A DNA stretch of 64,000 bases from WTKG01 sp963735005 (GTDB lineage Bacteria > Actinomycetota > Actinomycetes > Actinomycetales > Demequinaceae), in contig CAVTJA010000005.1 in NCBI GenBank assembly GCA_963735005.1, positions 424,739 through 488,738 of the forward strand, written 5' to 3'. Position 1 is the stretch's first letter. Every line of letters begins with the position of its first letter. The notes below the pieces were generated by a model. It was given only the letters and a program-made list of their open reading frames with translations. It was not told the DNA's origin and ran no database searches. The translations under genes were made by a program, and so were the position numbers. Shown piece after piece: positions 26,575-34,343 of this stretch.

Positions 26575-28529
26575 TACCAGACGTTGATCGTGGTGCCCAC
26601 CTCGACCTTTGTGTACGGGGCGGGGTCCTGCCCGCAGGCAGTGGAGCAGTAGTTGTCGAGCTTGTCGAAGTAGTTCAGCTTGAGTCCCTTGGCGTCGGCC
26701 GCGACCTGGGCCTGCTCCTCGTTCATTCCCGCGAAGAACGGAACCTCGACGAGCGGCTTGCCAACGGAAATCCAGATGGTGATCTCTTGCGCGCGGAAGC
26801 CGTCAGCCTTGGCGCCCGGGTCCTGCTTGTAGACGAGGCCCTTCTCGACGTCGAGCGTCCGCCCGGTGGCGATGATGACCTTCAGGTTGTACTTGGCGAG
26901 GGCGTTGCGCGCGGCGTCTTCCGTTTTGCCAATCACTTTGGGGATGGTGATGGGCTCGGGGCCGTCGGACACGACGAGCGTTACCACGGTGTCGTACCTG
27001 ACGGACTCGCCGGACTCGGGTGAGCTCGAGATCACTTCTCCCTTCGGGACCGTGTCCGAATACTTGGGCACGATGTCCGGCGACGGGAACTGGGCGTCGC
27101 GCAGTCGCCCAAGAGCGTCGGTCTGGTCGATCCCCACGAGCGACGGGATCTCGGTCATCGGCGGCCCCTTTGACACGACAAGGACGACGTTGCCGCCCTT
27201 CGCGACTTGTGAATCCGCCTCGGGAATCGTGCCGATGACCACGCCGTCGGGGACCGTGTCGTCAAAGCTGCGCTGGATCGTGACCTCGAGGCCTGCTTCC
27301 GTCAGGATCTGCGACGCCGCGGCGGGAGTGTCCCCGGCGACGATCGGGACCGTGGCGTAGGCACCCGGGCCGAACGCCGCGTACCACCACACGAACAGCG
27401 CGGTGAGCGTCGCGGCGCTTAGCGCGACCGCACCCACCCACCAGCCGATGCTGCGCGGCGGCACGATCTCGGTGGAGGTCGTCGTGTGCGCGGGGGCCTC
27501 AGTGAGGACCCGCAACACCTCCTCGGGCTCCTCCGGCGGGCGCCCAAGCCCAATCGGAAGCGCAACGGTTGAGCCGGTTGGCGGGTCAACGAGCCGCACT
27601 GTCTCGTCGTTCGGCCCGGTCAGGACCGGCATCGTGCCCGAGGGCGGGTCGGCCTGGCGCCCCAGCGTCTGTTCGTCGATCATCGACCGCGTGCGGCGCA
27701 GCAGCGCGAGCGCCTCCCGCGCGTCAGTGGGACGGGCCTCCGGGTCCCGGGCGGTGAGTTCGGCGACAAGCATGTCGAGCTCAGGGGGCAGCCACGGCAC
27801 ATACGCCGACGGCGGGGGCACGTCCTCGGTGACGTGGCGGTGTGCGATGTCGATGGCGCTGTCCCCGGTGAACGGCTGGCGGCCGGTCAGCATCTCGAAC
27901 AGCAGGATCCCTGCAGAGTAGACGTCCGTGCGGGCGTCGCTCGTGCCGTTCTGGACCAACTCCGGCCCAAGGTAGGCGACGGTGCCGATCAGCGTTCCCG
28001 TGGTGGTGGAGGTCACCTCGGTGACCGCGCGCGCGATACCGAAATCCGCGATCTTTGGCTCGCCGTCCTCGTCGATCAGGATGTTCTCGGGCTTCACGTC
28101 ACGGTGGACGAGCCCCTGCCGGTGCGCCGCGCCGAGTGCGTCGAGCGTCTTCTCGGCGACGGACAGCGACTCGCTCACCGACAAGGTGCCCTGCAGCTGC
28201 AAACGTGCCCGCAGCGTCGTCCCGGTGACGAATTCCATCGTGAGGTAGCTGTGCTCGCCGTCGGTGCCTTGGTCGTATACGCGAACCATGCCGGGGTGCG
28301 TCAGGCGCGCTGCGGTGCGGGCTTCGCGGCGGAAGCGCGAGATGAAGTCCTGGGCGTTCTGGTCGCCCGCCATCGCGGGGTTCATGATCTTGAGCGCGAC
28401 GTCACGGCCGAGGCGGCGATCGTTGGCGCGGTACACGGTCGCCATGCCGCCCTGGGCGACGCGCTCGATGACGTGATAGCGCCCGTCAATCACCTGCCCG
28501 ACGAGAGGGTCAGCCAAGGTTCCAGACAC
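26571..28529 (-). CDS. pknL: PASTA-domain Ser/Thr protein kinase (PknL-like)
   Basis: 652 residues. Kinase domain about 15-275: VAQGGMATVY, VALKIM, HRDVKPEN, DFG and a Ser/Thr-rich activation loop. A juxtamembrane linker leads to one membrane helix (about 365-385) and four extracellular PASTA repeats; the last holds two Cys (YCSTACG) that may form a disulfide. PASTA kinases sense wall precursors. GTG 28529 is chosen over GTG 28535 because TAGACT ends six bases before it, while the earlier GTG abuts the hexamer. It diverges from an Rv2175c-like gene, a known PknL substrate in M. tuberculosis (from memory). Confidence 0.93.
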   Translation of the reverse strand: MSGTLADPLVGQVIDGRYHVIERVAQGGMATVYRANDRRLGRDVALKIMNPAMAGDQNAQDFISRFRREARTAARLTHPGMVRVYDQGTDGEHSYLTMEFVTGTTLRARLQLQGTLSVSESLSVAEKTLDALGAAHRQGLVHRDVKPENILIDEDGEPKIADFGIARAVTEVTSTTTGTLIGTVAYLGPELVQNGTSDARTDVYSAGILLFEMLTGRQPFTGDSAIDIAHRHVTEDVPPPSAYVPWLPPELDMLVAELTARDPEARPTDAREALALLRRTRSMIDEQTLGRQADPPSGTMPVLTGPNDETVRLVDPPTGSTVALPIGLGRPPEEPEEVLRVLTEAPAHTTTSTEIVPPRSIGWWVGAVALSAATLTALFVWWYAAFGPGAYATVPIVAGDTPAAASQILTEAGLEVTIQRSFDDTVPDGVVIGTIPEADSQVAKGGNVVLVVSKGPPMTEIPSLVGIDQTDALGRLRDAQFPSPDIVPKYSDTVPKGEVISSSPESGESVRYDTVVTLVVSDGPEPITIPKVIGKTEDAARNALAKYNLKVIIATGRTLDVEKGLVYKQDPGAKADGFRAQEITIWISVGKPLVEVPFFAGMNEEQAQVAADAKGLKLNYFDKLDNYCSTACGQDPAPYTKVEVGTTINVWY

Positions 28530-28535
28530 CCCCAC

Positions 28536-28541
28536 AGTCTA
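28536..28541 (-). promoter_or_regulatory. -10 hexamer of leaderless pknL
   Basis: TAGACT on the minus strand, six bases upstream of GTG 28529. Confidence 0.6.
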
Positions 28542-28589
28542 GGGTCGGCGCACGTCGCGAGCCGGGCGAAAACGCGCGTCGAGGGTAGG

Positions 28590-28595
28590 TACTCT
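28590..28595 (+). promoter_or_regulatory. -10 hexamer of the Rv2175c-like gene
   Basis: TACTCT, six bases before GTG 28602. The kinase and its candidate substrate gene are thus transcribed outward from one 72-base gap, both probably leaderless. Confidence 0.55.
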
Positions 28596-28601
28596 TGTCG
28601 C

Positions 28602-28952
28602 GTGGATGAGCAGAGAGAGTGGCTGGCCCTGCCAGATGTAGCCGAGCGCCTCGGGATACCCGTGACCGCGGTCCGCGAGATGTTGCGCGAGCGGCAACTG
28701 GTGGCGGTGCGCCGCGGCGAGAACAACGCGCTTTACCTTCCCGCCGACATGCTCATGGAGGTCGAGGGTGAGCTTGCGCCCGTGCCGACGCTGCAGGGCA
28801 CGCTCACGCTGCTCGGTGACGCGGGCTTCACGGACGACGCGGCGATGGAATGGCTGCTCGCGGAGGAGCCCGAGTTGCGCCAGGTGCCGCTCGACGCGTT
28901 GCGCCAGGGGCGCATCAAACCCGTCAGGCGGGTCGCCCAGCAGCTGTTCTAG
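28602..28952 (+). CDS. HTH DNA-binding protein, Rv2175c-like
   Basis: 116 residues: an N-terminal winged/MerR-like helix-turn-helix (LPDVAERLGIPVTAVREMLRE, about 10-30) and a C-terminal domain like the Rv2175c C-terminus (LTLLGDAGFTDDAAMEWL...). In M. tuberculosis Rv2175c is phosphorylated by the adjacent kinase PknL, which changes its DNA binding. The same divergent pair here supports kinase-regulator coupling. It lacks a long Thr-rich N-terminal tail before the HTH, so the phosphosite may differ. Confidence 0.88.
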   Translation: MDEQREWLALPDVAERLGIPVTAVREMLRERQLVAVRRGENNALYLPADMLMEVEGELAPVPTLQGTLTLLGDAGFTDDAAMEWLLAEEPELRQVPLDALRQGRIKPVRRVAQQLF

Positions 28953-29071
28953 CCGCGCGCCGGTACGGCGGGGCGGGGGACATGTGTCCCCAGGCCCACG
29001 CGGGCCAGCGGCGTCCTCTCTGACGGCGGGGTCCGTCGCGGCGCACGCTCGGGACCGGCAGCGTGGCGTCC

Positions 29072-30130
29072 ATGACCCCCACAGACGCCCTGTACGGCCC
29101 CGGCGAGCTGATCGCCGCCGTCCCCCAACTTCTCGGCTTTACGCCTGACGAAAGCGTCGTCGCTATCGCCGTGCGCGCCGACAGCACGGTCAGCACGGTG
29201 CTGCGCGTCGACCGGCGCGACTGCCTCGATCCGACCCTCGCCGGCCCGCTTGGGCGCAGCGCTGCCGCCCACATGGAGCGGGCGGGCGCCAGCCACGCGT
29301 TCGTGGTGTCGTTCACGCGCGACGCCGTTCCGCTCACGTGCCCGGCGATCGAGGCGCTACGGCCCGCGCTCGCGGCCGTCGTGGAAAGCGTAGACGCATG
29401 GGCGTGCGTCAACGGGCGGTACTTCGCGCCGGGCTGCGCGCGCGAGTCGTGTTGTCCCGACGGCGGGCGGGCCGTGCCGGCGCTCCCGCAACTCGCGGGG
29501 CCCGCGCGGGCGCACGCGGTGTCGCACGGGCTGTCGCGATTGGATCCCGCTGCGTCGCGTCCCGTGGACGAGCCCCAGCGGCGCAAGACGGCCCGCGCGG
29601 GCCAGCGGTGGTGGGCACGGCGCGACGGCGATCGCGAATGGCGGCTCGAGAGCTTGGAGATGTGGCGTCAGGCGCTCGGCGACGCGCGCGGGATGGCGCT
29701 GCCAAGCGAGGCGGACGCGGGAAAACTCGTGGTGGCGCTTCGCGATACGCGCGTGCGAGACGCGGTGCTGGTGTCGCTGGTGCCGGGTCAGGCGTCCGCT
29801 GCGGGCAGGCTCGCGTCGCACGGCACGGACGCGGACGCCGCAGACGCGCTCGACGCCATCCTCAACGTCGAGCGCGGGCGCGCGCCGGCTGCGGCCACGT
29901 GCGAGGCGTTCTGGGAGCTTGCGGGCTGGCTCACGGCGCTGTCGCGCCAGGCCCAGCGCGCGCCGCTACTGACGCTCTGCGGCCTGATGGCGTGGTGGGA
30001 GGGCGACGCGCAAGAGGCGTCAGCCTTGGTGGACGCGGCGGTCGCCGTTGATCCCGACTATCGCCTCGCGCGCCTGCTCGAGTGCACCTTGGTTGCCGGA
30101 ATCTCCCCGGGGTGGCTCCGCGCGGCTTAG
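29072..30130 (+). CDS. DUF4192 family protein
   Basis: About 352 residues, with the family's opening (GPGELIAAVPQLLGFTPDESVVAIAV) followed by an Ala/Arg-rich middle holding several Cys (CARESCCPDGG) and a helical C-terminus with TPR-like character (ALVDAAVAVDPDYRLARLLE). Function unknown; common in actinomycetes. ATG 29072 or GTG 29063 could start it; neither has a clear Shine-Dalgarno. Confidence 0.8.
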   Translation: MTPTDALYGPGELIAAVPQLLGFTPDESVVAIAVRADSTVSTVLRVDRRDCLDPTLAGPLGRSAAAHMERAGASHAFVVSFTRDAVPLTCPAIEALRPALAAVVESVDAWACVNGRYFAPGCARESCCPDGGRAVPALPQLAGPARAHAVSHGLSRLDPAASRPVDEPQRRKTARAGQRWWARRDGDREWRLESLEMWRQALGDARGMALPSEADAGKLVVALRDTRVRDAVLVSLVPGQASAAGRLASHGTDADAADALDAILNVERGRAPAAATCEAFWELAGWLTALSRQAQRAPLLTLCGLMAWWEGDAQEASALVDAAVAVDPDYRLARLLECTLVAGISPGWLRAA

Positions 30131-30185
30131 AGCCGCAAAATCGCAGTTTCATCTCAAAGCGGACGCAAATTGGTGCGCTCGGGGA

Positions 30186-30213
30186 CTTGACTGGGGCCGT
30201 AGGGCGTTACAAT
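30186..30213 (+). promoter_or_regulatory. Promoter of the principal sigma factor gene
   Basis: CTTGAC (30186-30191), a 16-base spacer and TACAAT (30208-30213), close to the consensus for the housekeeping sigma factor. An untranslated leader of about 65 bases runs to GTG 30287, which has AGAGG upstream. It is the best -35/-10 pair I saw in the window. Confidence 0.75.
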
Positions 30214-30286
30214 TAAATGGATTTCGCGACGGCAACAGGCCGGAGCGGTCCTCGCATCCAATGCGTCATCTCCCGAGAGGTCCTGC

Positions 30287-31726
30287 GTGCCCCCGAGCCT
30301 GTTTAAGCGTCGCGATTCCGCGTCGTCCACCGACGATGCCCCGGCATCCGAGACCACCGCACCCAAGACCAAAGCGAAGAAGAAGGCTACAACCTCACCC
30401 GTGAAGAAGACGTCCGCGCCCACGAAGTCCTCAGCGTCGAAGTCTACGTCCGCCGCGGCCAAGAGCACGGCCACCAAGTCGGCCACGACCGAGAAGGCCC
30501 CCGCGGCCAAGAAGGCCACGTCCAGGGCGTCCGCAGCGAAGGCCCCCGCGAAGTCGGCCGCCGCCGACAAGAAGGCGCCCGAGAAGTCGGCGGCCGCGGC
30601 CAAGAAGGCCCCCGCGGCCAAGAAGGCCCCCGCCTCGAAGGCGGGCGCCAAGGCGGCAGCACCCAAGGACGAGAAGCCCGACGGCATCGTCGAAGAGGAT
30701 ATCGACGTCGACGCCGCCCCCGAGGAAGAAGACAAGGACGACGCTCGTGAGACGGGCGCCTTCGTGCTCGGCGGCACGGACGACGACGCTCCTGCGCAGC
30801 AGGTCGTCACCGCTGGCGCCACCGCCGACCCGGTCAAGGACTACCTCAAGCAGATCGGTAAGGTCGCGCTGCTCAACGCCGAACAGGAGGTCGACCTCGC
30901 CAAGCGAATCGAGGCCGGCCTGTTCGCCGAGGAGAAGCTCGCCGAAGGCAAGAAGATGGACGCCAAGGTCCGCCGCGAGCTCGAGTGGATCGCGAACGAC
31001 GGACGTCACGCGAAGAACCACCTGCTCGAGGCAAACCTGCGCCTCGTCGTCTCGCTCGCCAAGCGCTACACGGGCCGCGGCATGCTGTTCCTGGACCTGA
31101 TCCAGGAGGGCAACCTTGGCCTCATCCGCGCCGTCGAGAAGTTCGACTACACCAAGGGCTACAAGTTCTCGACGTACGCGACGTGGTGGATCCGCCAGGC
31201 CATTACTCGCGCCATGGCCGACCAGGCGCGCACCATCCGCATCCCGGTGCACATGGTCGAGGTCATCAACAAGCTCGCGCGCGTTCAGCGCCAGATGCTC
31301 CAGGACCTGGGCCGCGAGCCCACCCCGGAGGAGCTCGCCGCGGAGCTCGACATGACGCCCGAGAAGGTGGTCGAGGTCCAGAAGTACGGCCGCGAGCCCA
31401 TCTCGCTGCACACGCCGCTCGGCGAGGACGGCGACAGCGAGTTCGGCGACCTCATCGAAGACTCCGAGGCCGTCGTCCCTGCGGACGCCGTGGGCTTCAC
31501 GCTCCTGCAAGAGGAGCTCAGCAAGGTCATGGACACGCTGAGCGACCGCGAGGCGGGCGTCGTCGGGATGCGCTTTGGCCTCACCGACGGGCAACCCAAG
31601 ACTCTCGACGAGATCGGCCGGGTGTTCGGCGTGACCCGCGAGCGCATCCGCCAGATCGAATCAAAGACGATGTCGAAACTGCGCCACCCGTCGCGCTCGC
31701 AGGTGTTGCGCGACTACCTCGACTAG
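30287..31726 (+). CDS. sigA: Principal RNA polymerase sigma factor (SigA/RpoD/HrdB)
   Basis: 479 residues. About 165 N-terminal residues are Lys/Ala/Pro/Ser low complexity and then acidic, as in other actinobacterial principal sigma factors. Regions 1.2 to 4.2 follow: DPVKDYLKQIG, the region 2 core (GNLGLIRAVEKFDYTKGYKF, then YATWWIRQAI), region 3, and the region 4.2 helix-turn-helix LDEIGRVFGVTRERIRQIE. It directs housekeeping transcription. The stop shares CTAG with the convergent EamA transporter gene. Confidence 0.97.
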   Translation: MPPSLFKRRDSASSTDDAPASETTAPKTKAKKKATTSPVKKTSAPTKSSASKSTSAAAKSTATKSATTEKAPAAKKATSRASAAKAPAKSAAADKKAPEKSAAAAKKAPAAKKAPASKAGAKAAAPKDEKPDGIVEEDIDVDAAPEEEDKDDARETGAFVLGGTDDDAPAQQVVTAGATADPVKDYLKQIGKVALLNAEQEVDLAKRIEAGLFAEEKLAEGKKMDAKVRRELEWIANDGRHAKNHLLEANLRLVVSLAKRYTGRGMLFLDLIQEGNLGLIRAVEKFDYTKGYKFSTYATWWIRQAITRAMADQARTIRIPVHMVEVINKLARVQRQMLQDLGREPTPEELAAELDMTPEKVVEVQKYGREPISLHTPLGEDGDSEFGDLIEDSEAVVPADAVGFTLLQEELSKVMDTLSDREAGVVGMRFGLTDGQPKTLDEIGRVFGVTRERIRQIESKTMSKLRHPSRSQVLRDYLD

Positions 31727-32727
31727 GCGTCCGCGTCGTCCGTGCCGGTGATGGGTATGTCGCCGGCGACGGACACGGGCGCGTCGCCAGCGCGCGAGAC
31801 GGCGCGCGCGGTCTGGGCGATCACGATTCCCGAGAACACGAGCGCCGCCCCGGCAACCTGAAGGGGCGTCAGCGTCTCGTCGAGCCAGAACCACGCGACC
31901 ACGAAAGCGAACAGCACCTCGCTTGAGGCGAGCACCCCCACGGCCGTCGCGCTCAGGTTCCTGAGCGCGAGGAAGCTGAGCAGGAACGGCGCGAACGAGC
32001 CGAGCGTCACCACCCACAGCAGGAGCGCCCACACGGGCGCGCGGACGTCCGCGAGGTTGCCGGTGAGGGACACCGAAGCCGTGAGCGTGGCGGGGTCGAT
32101 CTGCCACCACCGGGAAAAGATCACCCAGAAGGCGGCGGCGAACAGCGACGCCCAAAATGCGACCGCGATGGGCGGGCGGCGAGCGACGCCGCGCTCGCCC
32201 GCGAGGAAGTAGAAGGCGTACGCTACGGCCGCGCCAAGCGCCGCGACCACGCCGACGGGTCGCAGCGCGCTGTCCCACACCTGCGCGACAACCGCGAGGC
32301 CCGTGAGCACGGCGGCGATTGCCAGCCATAGGCGCGGGTGCACGCGCTCCTTGAACACCAACCACGCCCACAGCGCCACAAGCACTACCGCCGTGTACTG
32401 GATCAGCAGCGCGACGCCGACGGGCAGCAGCGAGATCGCCAGTGTGTAGAGCCACTGGATCATCGCGAGCCCGGCGATGCCGAGCGCCGCGAGCCGCACG
32501 AGCTCGCCGCGCGTGAGCCGCAGGTGCTGTCGTGCGGCAATCGCGAGCCACAGGCCGGCGATCAGCGCGGAAGTCGCCGAGCGCCCGAGGGTGACCTGCT
32601 GCGGCGTGAGGCCGGCGCCAACGATCACCTTGACGACTGACCCGTTGATGCCGAACAGCGCGGCGCCGCCGAGCGCGTAGAGCGCGCCGAGAGTTGCGCG
32701 CCGCGCGGGGGAGTCGGGGGTGGGCAC
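31723..32727 (-). CDS. EamA/DMT-family transporter
   Basis: 334 residues with about ten membrane helices in two EamA repeats, of the drug/metabolite transporter superfamily. Substrate unknown. The GTG at 32727 (reading VPTPDSP) is preferred over the upstream frame because TACGAT sits six bases before it. The short C-terminal tail is acidic and cytosolic. Confidence 0.88.
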   Translation of the reverse strand: MPTPDSPARRATLGALYALGGAALFGINGSVVKVIVGAGLTPQQVTLGRSATSALIAGLWLAIAARQHLRLTRGELVRLAALGIAGLAMIQWLYTLAISLLPVGVALLIQYTAVVLVALWAWLVFKERVHPRLWLAIAAVLTGLAVVAQVWDSALRPVGVVAALGAAVAYAFYFLAGERGVARRPPIAVAFWASLFAAAFWVIFSRWWQIDPATLTASVSLTGNLADVRAPVWALLLWVVTLGSFAPFLLSFLALRNLSATAVGVLASSEVLFAFVVAWFWLDETLTPLQVAGAALVFSGIVIAQTARAVSRAGDAPVSVAGDIPITGTDDADA

Positions 32728-32733
32728 GCGCTC

Positions 32734-32739
32734 ATCGTA
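32734..32739 (-). promoter_or_regulatory. -10 hexamer of the EamA transporter gene
   Basis: TACGAT on the minus strand, six bases upstream of GTG 32727. Confidence 0.45.
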
Positions 32740-32842
32740 GGTCCGTTTGGCGCCCGCCGGAGCGCCCGCCACGTGGCCGCGCGCGGCGCCATAGACTGGC
32801 CCAGTTCGAAGTGATCGCTACCGGTACGAAGGAGTCCCCGGC

Positions 32843-33187
32843 ATGGAAATCGCCATCAAGATCGTCCTGATCATTCACCTGCTCGGTATGGCAATGATCG
32901 TGGGCGGCGCGCTGCACCAGTCACAGGAAAAGGCAAAGAACGTCACGCGCACCATGCTCGACGGCGCGTACACCCAGGTACTCACCGGATTGATCCTGGT
33001 GGGCCTTGTGTACGCGAACGACGAGAACCCCGCGACATGGTGGGTCGCCACCAAGTTCTCCGTAGCGGTCGCCGTGCTCGTCATTGGCATCGCGAACCGC
33101 AAGAAGACGAGCAACAACATGCCCGCCTGGGGTTCGATGCTTGGCCTGACGCTCGTGAACGTCATCATCGCGGTGTTCTGGCACTAG
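32843..33187 (+). CDS. Small membrane protein, paralogue A
   Basis: 114 residues with about four hydrophobic segments. A short charged loop after the first, HQSQEKAKNVT, matches HQRTEKSKNIT in the next gene, and both proteins end in a Trp-His motif. GAAGGAG precedes ATG 32843, and a TAGACT hexamer lies at about 32795. Family and function are not recognised. The pair seems to be a tandem duplication. Confidence 0.8.
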   Translation: MEIAIKIVLIIHLLGMAMIVGGALHQSQEKAKNVTRTMLDGAYTQVLTGLILVGLVYANDENPATWWVATKFSVAVAVLVIGIANRKKTSNNMPAWGSMLGLTLVNVIIAVFWH

Positions 33188-33337
33188 CGGAAAGCGCCCC
33201 GTTCGCGTTTGTGTGGTTCTGACAAAGGTTTACCAAAACTTCGTGAACGGGGCTTGCGTCGTGGCCCCACTGCCTCGCTAGGCTGACGAACGTCCGGGTC
33301 AATGCCGACCCGGCACATGTCTCAAGGAGGAGACTCA

Positions 33338-33688
33338 ATGCAGCTGCTCATCGAAATCTCGACCCTCATCTTTGTGCTCGGCACGGCCGCTGTCTTTGGC
33401 GGCTTCTTCCACCAGCGCACCGAGAAGTCGAAGAACATCACGAACGGCATGTACCTCGGCTCGCTCGTGGGCCTAGGTGGCTACCTGCTGGCGCTGCTGC
33501 TGGCGAAGATCGACGGCGCCAAGAGCGTCGCAACGAACACGTGGGTCGTGCTCGTGATCCTCGTCGTGCTCGCCGTGATGGCCTACATGAACCGCAACGA
33601 CCGCAAGTCGAAGCCGGGCGTCTGGTTGCTCGCTGGCATTTTGTCGGCAGCGGCCCTTGCGCTGAGCTTTATCTGGCACATCTCCTAG
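33338..33688 (+). CDS. Small membrane protein, paralogue B
   Basis: 116 residues, about four membrane segments, homologous over its length to the preceding gene (same HQ..EK.KN.T loop and C-terminal WH). AAGGAGGAG lies before ATG 33338. A 150-base gap separates the two; it contains a TAGGCT hexamer near 33280 and an inverted GCCCCGTTC/GAACGGGGC pair, so each copy probably has its own promoter. Confidence 0.8.
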   Translation: MQLLIEISTLIFVLGTAAVFGGFFHQRTEKSKNITNGMYLGSLVGLGGYLLALLLAKIDGAKSVATNTWVVLVILVVLAVMAYMNRNDRKSKPGVWLLAGILSAAALALSFIWHIS

Positions 33689-33693
33689 GTGTC

Positions 33694-33737
33694 ACGCGAA
33701 AGCGGCGGTGCCCTCTGGGGTCCCGCCGCTTTCGCGT
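33694..33737 (+). terminator. Terminator after small membrane protein B
   Basis: ACGCGAAAGCGGCGG pairs with CCGCCGCTTTCGCGT around a loop with CCCTCTGGGG. It begins six bases after the stop codon. Confidence 0.8.
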
Positions 33738-33751
33738 TCGCGGGGTGCCCA

Positions 33752-33757
33752 TAGAAT
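33752..33757 (+). promoter_or_regulatory. -10 hexamer of the acetyltransferase gene
   Basis: TAGAAT, six bases before GTG 33764, the leaderless spacing seen elsewhere. Confidence 0.5.
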
Positions 33758-33763
33758 TGATCC

Positions 33764-34272
33764 GTGGACACGCCAACGCCCCAACCGCCCGTCCGGCCAG
33801 CCGTGGAGGACGATGCGGCGGAGATCGTCCACCTTGGCGCCCTGATGTACAAGAGCGTCGGGACAGCGCCCCACGCCCGCCTGGGCCGTTGAATCGACGG
33901 AGCTCGTGAAGCACCGGCCTGGGCGTGGACTTGTTCGGCATGGTCGTTGACGCGCCAGAGGGCGGCCTGGCGTGCTGCGGGCTCGTCAACATCGTCCCGC
34001 GGCTGCCGCGACCTGGCGCCGCCTCCCACTACGTCGGGTACGTCCAGTGGGTCTCGTCGGCGCCCCAACACCAGCGCAAGGGCTACGCGAGGATGGTGAT
34101 GGACGCCCTGATCGACGAGGCCATGGCGCGCAGGATCGAGGTGGTCGAGCTGCACTCGAGTCCCGCCGGCCGCCATATGTACGAGGACATGGGTTTCTTC
34201 ATCAAGGAGGACAACGTCGCCATGTCCCTCATCCGCCCGCGGTCGCTGATCGCGCCCGGCGACCGGCCCTAG
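33764..34272 (+). pseudogene. GNAT-family N-acetyltransferase, two frameshifts
   Basis: Three frames together give one GNAT protein. From GTG 33764 comes VRPAVEDDAAEIVHLGALMY, until a stop at 33890. The next frame carries PAWAVESTELVKH (about 33876-33914). The third, from about 33919, carries LGVDLFGMVVDAPEGG, then the acetyl-CoA-binding region (HQRKGYARMVMDAL) and a normal C-terminus. Each junction is explained by one extra base, near 33862-33880 and 33913-33919. It is either a pseudogene or, more likely given similar lesions elsewhere, a sequence error. Substrate unknown. Confidence 0.8.
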
Positions 34273-34330
34273 CCCCGCCCAAACCGCGCGCTTGGCGGCG
34301 AGGCTTGGCCGCATCGTCGGACCCCCGACC

Positions 34331-34336
34331 TAGACT
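34331..34336 (+). promoter_or_regulatory. -10 hexamer of leaderless parE
   Basis: TAGACT, seven bases before GTG 34344, with no Shine-Dalgarno between. Confidence 0.55.
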
Positions 34337-34343
34337 TCACGAC

